Shown piece after piece: positions 8,912-17,861 of a stretch of 26,244 nucleotides of DNA. The stretch's first letter is position 1. Every line of letters begins with the position of its first letter. Source of the DNA: Phymatolithon calcareum (lineage: Eukaryota > Rhodophyta > Florideophyceae > Hapalidiales). The notes under the pieces are model-generated. The model searched no databases. It saw nothing but the letters and a program-made list of their open reading frames with translations, and was not told the origin of the DNA. The stretch is taken from NCBI GenBank assembly GCA_977006965.1, contig OZ345387.1, positions 160,001 to 186,244 on the forward strand. Direction: 5' to 3'. The position numbers were made by a program, and so were the translations under genes.

Positions 8912-9649
8912 TTATGTAGATGTATTATCTTTATTCCATACCGGATGTTCAAATAGAGCATATAAAACTTGAACTCCTCTTAGTTGATTAAATAAAGGTA
9001 GATGACCAGGTGGAGCTGTATTATCCCATACAAATTCATGTGGATATCTTAAAGCTATATTATCAATTTTCCATCCAATTCGATGCCATAATTTATCCCA
9101 ATTTTGGTCATTATATAGCCATATTTGTCTCTGTATAGAAAAGCCAAATTGTCCTTCAGAATATATTCTCCATAGCGTATCAATTGTTTTTAAATCTCTT
9201 GAAGGAAGATTTAGTATATCTGTGAAATATAGCCATTGTCTATCATTTCTATGATTTAATCCGGCTAATTCACGTAAATATTTTTGTGTTAATTGGTTTG
9301 CTTGTTTAAAGTTATTAGATACTAAAGATTTTTGTAATGGAATATAGTTAATATTATTTGATGACTTTAGTTCTACAACTCCATCTTTAAAATGGTGGTT
9401 AATTTTTTTTTGTATATTTATTACTTCTGATAAGTATAAATGTTTGAATATAGTACCATCAATATAAGATAATCTTGTTGTATTAATTATTCTGCGTTCG
9501 ATAAGTAATTCGAGTAGAGCAAGTAATCCAGGTTTGTTATAGTTACTAATTTTTTTAACTAATTCTGTCTGCTGATTTATTGAAAAATAATCGTCTAGAT
9601 GAGCAATCTTTTTTAAGATTAATAAATGATTTTTAAATTGATCAGTCAT
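8912..9649 (-). CDS. ycf53: Ycf53, GUN4-domain activator of magnesium chelatase
   Basis: The 245-residue protein has a helical N-terminal part (about 1-90) and a GUN4 core (about 103-240). The signature GUN4 residues are clear in the porphyrin-binding greasy loop: RYPHEFVWDNTAPPGHLPLF, then NQLRGVQVLYALFEHPVW. GUN4 binds protoporphyrin IX and Mg-protoporphyrin and stimulates magnesium chelatase, the enzyme that contains ChlI, also encoded in this window. The ATG at 9649 gives a full-length protein. The gene is co-oriented with ycf55, which lies 85 bases upstream, so the two may share a transcript. Confidence 0.94.
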   Translation of the reverse strand: MTDQFKNHLLILKKIAHLDDYFSINQQTELVKKISNYNKPGLLALLELLIERRIINTTRLSYIDGTIFKHLYLSEVINIQKKINHHFKDGVVELKSSNNINYIPLQKSLVSNNFKQANQLTQKYLRELAGLNHRNDRQWLYFTDILNLPSRDLKTIDTLWRIYSEGQFGFSIQRQIWLYNDQNWDKLWHRIGWKIDNIALRYPHEFVWDNTAPPGHLPLFNQLRGVQVLYALFEHPVWNKDNTST

Positions 9650-9734
9650 TATTAGTTTACTTAATTTATCAGTTTATATTTTATATTATTAATCATAATC
9701 TTTTTTTTATCAATTAGTTGTTGTAAGGTCTAAA

Positions 9735-10703
9735 TTATTTTTGGTATTGATTAATTCTTTTAATAATACTTTTAAAACATAATTGAAAACCTTTCCCAAT
9801 AATTTCAACTAAAATATACACTATGAATTTTCCTAAAATAATTATTAAAGTATTAATTTTAGGAACAATAAAATCTTGTATTTCTAAGTATAATATTATG
9901 CACAGTTGAATTTTTGATAATTTTATATATTCGGATGATCTATCAATATAAATATATTTGTAAAATATCCCGTTCGAGCTTAAGAGCCAAATTGGATATT
10001 TGCAGCAATATATATTTTGTGGATAATAAAGATATAGATTTACGAAATGATAACTTATTAAATTATTTCGGAAACTGGAGATAGATCTTATTGAGGTTTG
10101 ATGATAATTGCACAAGTTGTTTAGAATAAGAAATTTAGAAATAGCTTGAATGGATTTGAAGTTTTCTATTAAATTGAAAGTTATAATGTTTCCAATCTGT
10201 ATAATTGCATTTTCTAGTAAAAGTTGTACATGATTAAAAGGCGTTTTTAGTTTATAAAAGGGAAATACTGTTTTATCGATTGCATTAGCTCCGAATATTA
10301 AATAAGTTAATAGATCTTGAATTAGTATTTTATGTTCAGCAAAAAATAATTTATTATAAGAAGAGTAAAAATAAATTAAATTATAGTCACTTTTATACTT
10401 CAACTCATTAAGAAAATTTTTCATGGCTTTGGTTACTATATCGTAAAGAATTTTATTATTGAGTTGTTTGATATTCTGTATATCTAAATTAAGTTCAATA
10501 AGATCTAAAATTAAGATCTCTAATTCTATTAAAATATCTATAAATAGTTGTTTTTTTATATATGTATCTAATATATCAATTGGTAAACAAATTCTAGTTT
10601 TATTAGATAGTTTATAAGAAAACTTTTGGTAAGTTTGCACGAAAAGATTAGCAACAGCTAGATTCAAATGAATACCTTGCCTGTTTGGCCAATATTTGAT
10701 CAT
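9735..10703 (-). CDS. ycf55: Ycf55, conserved plastid protein of unknown function
   Basis: This 322-residue protein matches Ycf55 in length, in the opening MIKYWPNRQGIHLN and in the conserved central stretch SSFRNNLISYHFVNLYLYYPQ followed by YPIWLLSSNGIFYKYI. Ycf55 belongs to a family of unknown function shared with cyanobacteria. It is rich in Ile, Leu, Asn and Lys, probably mostly helical and soluble or peripheral, with a hydrophobic C-terminal stretch (about 280-300). I see no catalytic motif. It sits between ycf53 (GUN4) and the divergent ycf54 (a cyclase factor), which hints at a link to tetrapyrrole synthesis, but that is inference from position only. Confidence 0.83.
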   Translation of the reverse strand: MIKYWPNRQGIHLNLAVANLFVQTYQKFSYKLSNKTRICLPIDILDTYIKKQLFIDILIELEILILDLIELNLDIQNIKQLNNKILYDIVTKAMKNFLNELKYKSDYNLIYFYSSYNKLFFAEHKILIQDLLTYLIFGANAIDKTVFPFYKLKTPFNHVQLLLENAIIQIGNIITFNLIENFKSIQAISKFLILNNLCNYHQTSIRSISSFRNNLISYHFVNLYLYYPQNIYCCKYPIWLLSSNGIFYKYIYIDRSSEYIKLSKIQLCIILYLEIQDFIVPKINTLIIILGKFIVYILVEIIGKGFQLCFKSIIKRINQYQK

Positions 10704-10792
10704 AAGTATTATAAATATCTTTGATATATAAAGCGTTTTTTTTTACATATTAATGTATAATTGACTCATTATTTAATATTATATTAGAGATT

Positions 10793-11128
10793 ATGATTCA
10801 GTATTATTTTCTTGTAGCTAGTCAAGATTTTTTATTATATCAAGAGCCAATTGAAGAAATATTAAGAGAAAGAATTAATCATTATAATAATCTTAACAAA
10901 AGTATTGATTTTGGGGTTACAACAAATCTCTCATTTTTAAATAGTCCAGATTTAAAAGGTATAAAGCATCAACTTCTAAAACCATCAGTAGCAATTATTT
11001 CACTTAATCCCCAGTTTATTAATTGGCTTAAGTTGCGTATTCACTATGCTATTACTGGTAGTTTTATATCTTCATCAATACAAATTCAGAATTCCCTAGC
11101 ATTGGTTGACAATTTTAATGTTCAATAG
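10793..11128 (+). CDS. ycf54: Ycf54, factor for Mg-protoporphyrin monomethyl ester cyclase
   Basis: Ycf54 is a small soluble protein needed for assembly or activity of the aerobic cyclase that forms the fifth ring of chlorophyll. The 111-residue sequence begins [14 protein letters not shown] and contains [16 protein letters not shown], both typical of the family, and it ends at the usual length. It starts at the ATG at 10793 and is divergent from ycf55. The final 14 bases overlap the end of rbcR on the other strand. Confidence 0.92.
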   Translation: MIQYYFLVASQDFLLYQEPIEEILRERINHYNNLNKSIDFGVTTNLSFLNSPDLKGIKHQLLKPSVAIISLNPQFINWLKLRIHYAITGSFISSSIQIQNSLALVDNFNVQ

Positions 11129-12065
11129 AGATTTTTCCCCTAGATGGTGTTACAAATAATGTTAAAATTTCTTTGCTGAAAGTTTTTGTTGCTTTAGATT
11201 TATATCTATTGGGATTAATGATAATAGATAGCATTCTCTTAATTGTGACATTCTCAATTTTAGCCCAGTGTAAAATCCCAAGTTCTAATTCTTTAGCAAT
11301 AGCAGATACAGAAACAAATGCTGCTCCTAATCCAGACTGTACAGCATTTTTTATTGCTTCAATAGAATTCAATTCCATCTCTATTTTGAATCTACTACTA
11401 TCAATGTCATGTTCGCTTAATACTTTATCGATAACTTTTCTAATTGTTGATTGAGTATCTAAAGCTATAAAGCGTAGTCTATATAAGTCTTCTTTTTGAA
11501 TATTTGAACTTTTAGCAAAAATATGACATGTAGGTAAAATAAGAGCTAATTCATCTTCTGCATAAGATGTAATTTGTAAAATCTCTCGTAATTCATTTGG
11601 AACTTCTCCGCCAATTACCGCAAGATCTACTTGACCATTTGCTACGCTCCATGAGATTAATCTAGTTGAATGTACTTGTAACTGTACATTCACTTGAGGA
11701 TATCGTTGCCGGAATAGACCAATTAATCTTGGCATTAAATAGGTACCAGTGGTTTGACTAGCTCCAATCACTAGAGTACCACCCTGTAAATTTTGTAAAT
11801 CTTCTAATGCGCGGCATGTTTCTTCACATAATGCCAAGATTCTACTACTGTAATTTAATAATAAATTACCACCTTCCGTTAAGGTTGCTTTCTTATTGCT
11901 TCGTTCGAAAATAGGTATATTTAATTGTTTTTCTAGGTTTTGTATTTGTAAGCTTATAGCTGGTTGAGATACATATAGGCTATCAGCAGCTTTTTTGAAA
12001 CTACCCTCTTTAACGATGGCTTTTAAAATACGAAGTTGATCTAATGTGAATGGTAAGTCTCTCAT
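11115..12065 (-). CDS. rbcR: LysR-type regulator RbcR (Ycf30)
   Basis: RbcR is the plastid LysR-family transcription factor, related to cyanobacterial CmpR/NdhR/RbcR proteins that activate carbon-fixation genes. The 316-residue protein has the N-terminal winged helix-turn-helix (about 7-65, with [20 protein letters not shown] and the wing around [14 protein letters not shown]) followed by the effector-binding domain (about 90-300: [41 protein letters not shown]). Length and domains are complete. It is divergent from psbY with 204 bases between them, a possible site for self-regulation. Its stop overlaps ycf54. Confidence 0.95.
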   Translation of the reverse strand: MRDLPFTLDQLRILKAIVKEGSFKKAADSLYVSQPAISLQIQNLEKQLNIPIFERSNKKATLTEGGNLLLNYSSRILALCEETCRALEDLQNLQGGTLVIGASQTTGTYLMPRLIGLFRQRYPQVNVQLQVHSTRLISWSVANGQVDLAVIGGEVPNELREILQITSYAEDELALILPTCHIFAKSSNIQKEDLYRLRFIALDTQSTIRKVIDKVLSEHDIDSSRFKIEMELNSIEAIKNAVQSGLGAAFVSVSAIAKELELGILHWAKIENVTIKRMLSIIINPNRYKSKATKTFSKEILTLFVTPSRGKISIEH

Positions 12066-12269
12066 CTTAGTAGTAATAGCTTTGAATAGGAATTATTGGG
12101 TTTATGCATTTGTTCGTAATATTTAAAAGTTTTCGATTTTGCAATTTTTCGTAAAATATTTTAATCTATGAGTTGATAGTATTGGTACAATATAATAAAG
12201 GAAGGTTCTCTGTATAACTTTCTAAAACTATTATATTATTAAAAATATAAAATAAAGGTATCAAAATAT

Positions 12270-12380
12270 ATGGATATGAGATTACTAATAGTATTAATTC
12301 CGGTTTTGGCGGCGGGTTCATGGGCTCTTTATAATATTGGTAGAGCTGCTTTACAACAATTGCGTAGTATGGGATCCTAA
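12270..12380 (+). CDS. psbY: Photosystem II protein PsbY
   Basis: This 36-residue single-span protein reads [20 protein letters not shown] followed by [16 protein letters not shown], which matches PsbY (formerly Ycf32) throughout. PsbY sits at the edge of photosystem II near cytochrome b559. The ATG at 12270 is chosen because homologues start M-D-x-R-L-L; a second ATG at 12276 would remove two residues. Confidence 0.94.
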   Translation: MDMRLLIVLIPVLAAGSWALYNIGRAALQQLRSMGS

Positions 12381-12392
12381 TTATATTCATTG

Positions 12393-12417
12393 AATAGGGG
12401 ATAAGATATTCCCTATT
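12393..12417 (+). terminator. Hairpin after psbY
   Basis: AATAGGG-G-ATA (12393-12403) pairs with TAT-T-CCCTATT (12407-12417) around an AGA loop, giving an 11-bp stem with one G-U pair. It begins 13 bases after the psbY stop. No U-run follows, so it may end or protect the transcript rather than act as a classical terminator. Confidence 0.5.
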
Positions 12418-12453
12418 ATAGCTAATTGAAGTATTTCCATCCTTTCTGATATA

Positions 12454-12483
12454 TTGACTTGAATTTTTTTTATATCTTAATAT
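12454..12483 (+). promoter_or_regulatory. Candidate promoter for rpl32
   Basis: TTGACT (12454-12459), an 18-base T-rich spacer and TAATAT (12478-12483) resemble a sigma70 promoter. It would start transcription about 40 bases before rpl32 and could drive the rpl32-rnz-rpl21-rpl27-rne run. Confidence 0.45.
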
Positions 12484-12531
12484 AAGTAATAATCAAGCAA
12501 TAATAACATTTATTATTAATCAAATTACATT

Positions 12532-12717
12532 ATGGCGGTTCCTAAAAAACGTACCTCAAAAGCAAAAACAAGATCTAGAAAAGCAAATTGGAAGAGAAAA
12601 GCTTTTCATATGTCTTTAAAAGCACTTTCTTTAGCTAAGTCTTCTATTACTATGAAATCAAATAGTTTTATTTATATTCCTAAGGATTTAAGTGTAGATA
12701 GTAAGTTAGAAATGTAA
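12532..12717 (+). CDS. rpl32: Ribosomal protein bL32c
   Basis: This is a protein of the large plastid ribosomal subunit. The 61-residue basic sequence opens [20 protein letters not shown], the hallmark of bL32, with the aligned WKRKA segment. Bacterial L32 often has a C-terminal zinc-binding cysteine set; none is seen here, as is common in plastid forms. It is followed 53 bases later by the RNase Z homologue. Confidence 0.95.
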   Translation: MAVPKKRTSKAKTRSRKANWKRKAFHMSLKALSLAKSSITMKSNSFIYIPKDLSVDSKLEM

Positions 12718-12770
12718 GATTTAGTTCTATTATATGGATATCTATTTTAGGAAGTTACTAGTAAAATTTT

Positions 12771-13460
12771 GTGGAAATAATTAACTTAAAACAAGAGCAT
12801 CTATTTATTTCTTCTGAAGATATCACTTTTAGTTTTATTATTAAAATACAACAGTTAGGTCAAGTGTGGCTTTTTAACTGTTCTGAAGGTTGTCAGCATA
12901 CTCTTGCTAGAAAAAAAATTAAAATTAGTCAAATTACAAAAATCATAGTTACAGATTTAAATATTAAACATGTGAGTGGTTTATTGGGTTTATTATCTAG
13001 TTTAAGTCTAAATACTTCAATTGAAAAAATAGATATTTATGGTCCAACAGGTCTAATGAATTATCTATTTTTAGGTCGACAATATTCTCAAACTAATTTT
13101 CGTTATACTTTGTCTATTCATAATATTGAAACTGGTGTAGTTGTTCAAAATCAACTTTATCAACTATATGCATTTACAGATTTAGTTTCTATTTTATCTT
13201 TTGATTATTATCTTTTGATATCAGAAAAACCAGGTCGTTTCAATTTACTTCAGGCTATAAAATATAATATACCATTAGGATATTTATATGGTGAATTAAA
13301 AATAGGTAATAATTTTATTTTACCAGATGGTTTTATGTTGTATGGTAATAGCTTTATAAATAGTTATTATTTAGGAAGTAAAGTCTCTTTTTTATTTAAT
13401 TATAGTAAAAGACAATCTTTTGAGTTTGCTAAAAACTCTAGAGTTATATTCTATAAATAA
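12771..13460 (+). CDS. rnz: RNase Z homologue (Ycf56) without the metal-binding motif
   Basis: RNase Z trims the 3' ends of tRNA precursors. Family landmarks are clear: FNCSEGCQHTLARKKIKISQ (residues 35-54, like FDCGEGTQ), SGLLGLLSSLSL (69-80), IYGPTGLMNYL (89-99) and KPGRFNLLQAIKYNIPLGYLYGELKIG (153-179). However, the zinc motif HxHxDH that should precede the GLLGLL segment reads T61-D-L-N-I-K-H67, the later aspartate-histidine site (L-D-H) is not recognisable near 133-145, and the protein stops at 229 residues, before the usual C-terminal TGDT and HEATF motifs. The start is a GTG at 12771 without an ideal ribosome site. It is probably a pseudoenzyme kept for another role. The open frame and preserved flanking motifs argue against a simple pseudogene. 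Confidence 0.8.
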   Translation: MEIINLKQEHLFISSEDITFSFIIKIQQLGQVWLFNCSEGCQHTLARKKIKISQITKIIVTDLNIKHVSGLLGLLSSLSLNTSIEKIDIYGPTGLMNYLFLGRQYSQTNFRYTLSIHNIETGVVVQNQLYQLYAFTDLVSILSFDYYLLISEKPGRFNLLQAIKYNIPLGYLYGELKIGNNFILPDGFMLYGNSFINSYYLGSKVSFLFNYSKRQSFEFAKNSRVIFYK

Positions 13461-13599
13461 TTAAAGTAATTATTTTAAGACTTTATTTTTTAGAATAGGA
13501 TCATTTTAATAAAAGATATTTGTTAGATGCAATTGTTTCTTAATTAGATAAATGCTATGCTAAGCAAATCTATTTTTACTCGTTTTTATAATATAGAAT

Positions 13600-13908
13600 A
13601 TGATATATGCAATCGTTGAAATTGGTGGACGGCAGTTTTGGATTCAATCAGGAAGTTTTTATGATGTTAGTAAAATTCATGCACAACCGGGTGAAACTAT
13701 AGTTTTAAATAAAGTTTTATTTTTGAATAGAGAAGGTAATATTATTGTAGGATCACCTTGCATAGATAATGTTAGTGTAAAAGCAAAAGTTTTAAAGCAT
13801 CTAAAAAGTAGGAAAATCACTGTTTTTAAAATGAAGCCTAAAAAAAATATGAAATCAAAACAAGGACATAGGCAAGATTTAACTCGATTACTGATTCAAG
13901 AAATTTAG
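13600..13908 (+). CDS. rpl21: Ribosomal protein bL21c
   Basis: This is a large-subunit ribosomal protein. The 102-residue sequence opens [23 protein letters not shown] and ends with the 23S-binding signature [23 protein letters not shown]. Length is normal. rpl27 starts 16 bases after the stop; this L21-L27 pairing is the ancestral bacterial arrangement. Confidence 0.96.
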   Translation: MIYAIVEIGGRQFWIQSGSFYDVSKIHAQPGETIVLNKVLFLNREGNIIVGSPCIDNVSVKAKVLKHLKSRKITVFKMKPKKNMKSKQGHRQDLTRLLIQEI

Positions 13909-13924
13909 GAAAAATATTATTTAT

Positions 13925-14179
13925 ATGGCACATAAAAAAGGTAGTGGAAGTACAAAAAATGGTCGTGACTCAAAGTCAAAACGACTAGGGGTTAAAAAAT
14001 ATGGTGGAGAAAAAGTATTATCTGGTAACATTTTGGTTCGACAAAGAGGTACAAAGTTTAATGCAGGTAATAATGTTGGTATAGGTAAAGATGGTACACT
14101 ATTTTCACTAATTACTGGAATAGTTAAATTTGAGATTGTTAATAAGAAGAAGAAAAAAGTTAGTGTTTATATGCTCTGA
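13925..14179 (+). CDS. rpl27: Ribosomal protein bL27c
   Basis: bL27 reaches the peptidyl-transferase centre with its N-terminal tail. The 84-residue sequence begins [24 protein letters not shown], with the glycine-rich tail intact, followed by the core [26 protein letters not shown]. It follows rpl21 closely and very likely shares its transcript. Confidence 0.97.
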   Translation: MAHKKGSGSTKNGRDSKSKRLGVKKYGGEKVLSGNILVRQRGTKFNAGNNVGIGKDGTLFSLITGIVKFEIVNKKKKKVSVYML

Positions 14180-14294
14180 TAAGTTGTAAATATAATAGAT
14201 ATATTCTCTTTTCTTGTACAAATTAGCATACCAATTTTTTATCATGAATGTATAGTACATTTTTGTTTCTTTTTAAAGCTATTTTTCGAGTATT

Positions 14295-15755
14295 ATGAAA
14301 AAAATAGTGATTTCACGTTTTAATAATATAGCGGCAGTCTTGCAGAATAATAGGACTCAAGAAATTATTGCTATTAACCAAGGTTATCAAGTTAATGATA
14401 TTTATTTAGGTAGTGTTCACAAAATTTTTACAAGTATTAATGCAGCCTTTATTGATTTGGGCCATGATAGGAAGAGTGGATTTATACATCTTAATGATCT
14501 AAAACCTTTAAAAAAAAGCCATAATCTTAGTCAAATTGCTGATGTATTATCTATACATCAATTGGTTCTTGTGCAAATTATTAAAGAGCCGACCCTTAAT
14601 AAAGGACCTAGGTTAACTACAAATATTAATCTCTTTGGTCGATATATTATATTAATGCCTTTCTGTAATACCATTAATATATCTCGTAAAATATATGATC
14701 AAAACGAGCGTTCTTATCTACAAGCTTTAGCTATTTTACTTAAGCCAGCTACAATGGGTTTATTGATAAGATCTTCAGCAAGTGGCGTTAATGAAGAGAT
14801 TCTCCTTGAAGATTTTCGTCTTTTAAAAAAACAATGGTATTTTATTCAAAAATTAGCTATTTCTAAGTCTTTTCCGTCTTTACTGTATAAAGATGAGGAT
14901 CTTATTAAAAAAATTATTAGAGATTTTTATCAAGATAATATTCATACAATTGTCGTAGATTCTGAAGATGGATTAAAGCAAATAAGATATTACTTAAATC
15001 AATGGCGCTGTATCTCATCTATGAATAATGTAAGGCTGCAGTTATCTAAACATTCAGAAGGTATCTTAGACAAATTTAATGTTAATACAGCAATATTAAA
15101 TGCGTTGAAGCCAAAGGTTAATCTGTCGATTGGAGGATATCTATTTATTGAAACTTATGAAGCTTTAACGGTTATTGATGTTAATTCTGGTTCATTTAAT
15201 AAAGCAAATAATTCTAAAGAGACAGTATTGCGCACTAATTGTTATGCCGCTACAGAAATAGCTTATCAACTTAAAGTAAGAAATATTAATGGTGTTATTA
15301 TTATTGATTTTATTGATATGGAATCTCATAGAGATCAACTTCAATTATTAGAGCATTTTAATCGAGTTTTAAGTATTGATAATGCTAAGCCTCAAATTAT
15401 ACAGCTGTCTAAACTTGGTCTAGTTGAGTTAACAAGAAGAAGACGTGGCCAAAGTCTTTTTGAATTGTTCAATAGAACAAGCCCTAAAAATGCTTTAATG
15501 ATTTCCGATCCAGTCTTGCCCACTAGAGGTAATTATCTAAAAAAGAATAGTCTGATTTATAAGAATATCAATTCTTTATTTTTTAATACAGTTTTTTTTA
15601 ATACTATATCTATACCAAAACGACAAGTCTCTTTGGCAGACAGAATTAAAATTGGCAAAAAACTTGATTTTTTGCCATTGCGTTATACTTTTATAGTTCC
15701 TCTAGTACTTTATTCTGAGATTATTGATGCTAATTTTCAGCTTGATAATGAGTAA
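14295..15755 (+). CDS. rne: Ribonuclease E/G
   Basis: This endoribonuclease acts in plastid RNA processing and decay. The 486-residue protein has an S1 RNA-binding region (about 32-115, GYQVNDIYLGSVHKIFTSINAAFID), the 5'-sensor and RNase H-like parts, and the catalytic DNase I-like domain with D295 in VIDVNSGSF and D338 in IIIDFIDME, the two magnesium-binding aspartates. RRRRGQSLFELF (381-392) is the end of the catalytic core. No cysteine occurs after C316, so the zinc-link CPxCxG that joins the dimers of E. coli RNase E is absent. The C-terminal 90 or so residues are unlike anything I recognise. It lies after rpl21-rpl27, a neighbourhood shared with bacterial RNase E/G genes. Confidence 0.94.
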   Translation: MKKIVISRFNNIAAVLQNNRTQEIIAINQGYQVNDIYLGSVHKIFTSINAAFIDLGHDRKSGFIHLNDLKPLKKSHNLSQIADVLSIHQLVLVQIIKEPTLNKGPRLTTNINLFGRYIILMPFCNTINISRKIYDQNERSYLQALAILLKPATMGLLIRSSASGVNEEILLEDFRLLKKQWYFIQKLAISKSFPSLLYKDEDLIKKIIRDFYQDNIHTIVVDSEDGLKQIRYYLNQWRCISSMNNVRLQLSKHSEGILDKFNVNTAILNALKPKVNLSIGGYLFIETYEALTVIDVNSGSFNKANNSKETVLRTNCYAATEIAYQLKVRNINGVIIIDFIDMESHRDQLQLLEHFNRVLSIDNAKPQIIQLSKLGLVELTRRRRGQSLFELFNRTSPKNALMISDPVLPTRGNYLKKNSLIYKNINSLFFNTVFFNTISIPKRQVSLADRIKIGKKLDFLPLRYTFIVPLVLYSEIIDANFQLDNE

Positions 15756-15786
15756 ACAGTCCACTCTAAGTTAGAGTGGACTGTTT
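15754..15786. terminator. Bidirectional terminator between rne and psbA
   Basis: A perfect inverted repeat of 16-base arms around a central G overlaps the rne stop codon (TAA at 15753-15755). The outer arm ends are AAACAGTC and GACTGTTT, giving A-runs and T-runs on each side. As convergent genes flank it, it can end both transcripts. It is the longest perfect hairpin I found in the window. Confidence 0.85.
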
Positions 15787-15822
15787 GTAACTAAGAAGCT
15801 TTAATGTTTGGCTTTTAGCTTA

Positions 15823-16929
<1,107 letters not shown>

Positions 16930-16944
16930 CTAGGGTACTTCCCA

Positions 16945-16950
16945 AGTATA
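16945..16950 (-). promoter_or_regulatory. Possible psbA -10 element
   Basis: On the minus strand TATACT (16950-16945), the same hexamer used as the -10 box of land-plant psbA, lies 40 bases before the start codon. No good -35 hexamer is found at 17-18 bases; the nearest, TTACTG at 16979-16974, is 23 bases away. The assignment is tentative. Confidence 0.35.
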
Positions 16951-17041
16951 TTGACTTGTTACATAAATTATTACAGTAAATGATCTTTTTTTCAAAAAAA
17001 ACAGTTTTTTTTCTTTCTAAGTTCACTAAGTTATTTTTAAT

Positions 17042-17124
17042 TGCGGACGGAGAGACTCGAACTCTCACAAGATAATCTTACTAGATCCTAAATCTAGCGT
17101 GTCTACCAATTTCACCACGTCCGC
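17042..17124 (-). tRNA. trnL(UAG): tRNA-Leu (UAG)
   Basis: This is an 83-nt class II tRNA with a long variable arm. The acceptor is GCGGACG/CGTCCGC with discriminator A, the anticodon stem CTAGA/TCTAG encloses TTTAGGA (anticodon UAG), and the T-arm is GAGAG-TTCGAGT-CTCTC. The D-arm is the leucine type (GGTGAAATTGGTAGACAC). Confidence 0.97.
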
Positions 17125-17143
17125 ATTTCTACCTCATCAAGAG

Positions 17144-17172
17144 ACTATATCAAAGTTATCTTTTGAAATCAA
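17144..17172 (-). promoter_or_regulatory. Promoter of trnL(UAG)
   Basis: On the minus strand TTGATT (17172-17167), a 17-base spacer and TATAGT (17149-17144) make a good sigma70 promoter. Transcription would start near 17137, about a dozen bases before the mature tRNA. Confidence 0.6.
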
Positions 17173-17239
17173 GTATGTATAAAGTATTTTAATATTGACT
17201 TGTCATATCTAATCTATTGGATTAATATGTCGATATCAT

Positions 17240-17311
17240 TCCTCAGTAGCTCAGCGGTAGAGCGATCGGCTGTTAACCGATTGGTCGTAGGTTCAAATCC
17301 TTCCTGGGGAG
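17240..17311 (+). tRNA. trnN(GUU): tRNA-Asn (GUU)
   Basis: This 72-nt cloverleaf has acceptor TCCTCAG/CTGGGGA (one T-G pair), discriminator G, anticodon stem ATCGG/CCGAT around CTGTTAA (anticodon GUU), and T-arm GTAGG-TTCAAAT-CCTTC with one mismatch. It is divergent from trnL. Confidence 0.96.
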
Positions 17312-17654
17312 TTTTATATTATTAAAATCATTTATCTTAGTTTAGTAAATTAGGTAACATGGAATAAATTCTAGCTAGATTTATGGGTTATTATCTCTAT
17401 GCAGTTTTCAGTGATTTATTAGTTTGTTATAGATAAATAGTGCAAACAAGAAGAATATATTTCTGCTAAGTTTTGTTTGAATTTGCTTAAGTGGCACAAT
17501 TTTATTTTTTACTAAATTAGATAATAAATATTATAGCTTTTTTATTAGCTTATCTTTCTTTTCTTCTTGTATTACAATTTCTTTAGAACTATTTTTATTG
17601 AATATATTCCGTCTAGGATCAGATTCTAATTTCTTTTTATTTTCCTATAGTTTA

Positions 17655-17756
17655 ATGACAAATTTATATAAAATAAATTATTTATTGATATCTGCATTAT
17701 GGACCAATGCCTCACATTTTAGTGTATCAATTTTATTAGTATTCTTGATTTTTTAA
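17655..17756 (+). CDS. Tiny ORF for a hydrophobic peptide, unassigned
   Basis: This 33-codon ORF runs from an ATG to a TAA and begins MTNLYKINYLLISALW. Its C-terminal half is hydrophobic enough to span a membrane. It matches no small photosystem or cytochrome subunit that I recognise. There is no clear ribosome site. It may be chance in AT-rich DNA and is listed only because it stands directly before another tiny membrane ORF. Confidence 0.15.
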   Translation: MTNLYKINYLLISALWTNASHFSVSILLVFLIF

Positions 17757-17765
17757 TTATAGTTT

Positions 17766-17861
17766 ATGTTAGGTGAAGCATTTTTTCTTACTTCTAGTAT
17801 AGTTATTTTATTTAGTGTTTCTCCAGTATTAATATTAAGCATCAGTATATTAAAGCTATAG
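17766..17861 (+). CDS. Tiny membrane-peptide ORF, possibly cytochrome b6f subunit PetM
   Basis: The 31-residue ORF begins MLGEAFFLTSSIVILF and ends ISILKL. One membrane span with an acidic residue near the start (E4) and a final I/L-L-K-I/L resembles the layout of PetM (about 30 residues, ending near LLKIQ), the small subunit VII of the b6f complex. The match is weak: the usual central glycines are absent and the tail is short. A fainter likeness to the start of PsbZ was also noticed. It ends 38 bases before ccs1. Treat the identity as open; the symbol is left empty. Confidence 0.33.
   Translation: MLGEAFFLTSSIVILFSVSPVLILSISILKL

Noticed and set aside
11173-11454. 93-codon plus-strand ORF
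   Set aside because: It lies entirely antisense to the strongly supported rbcR and has no recognisable protein features.
12166-12390. 74-codon minus-strand ORF
   Set aside because: It covers the complement of psbY and its leader; PsbY is a full-length match.
17546-17650. Lysine-rich open frame on the minus strand containing ESDPRRNIFN
   Set aside because: It has no start codon, an immediate upstream stop, and no recognised homologue; probably chance.
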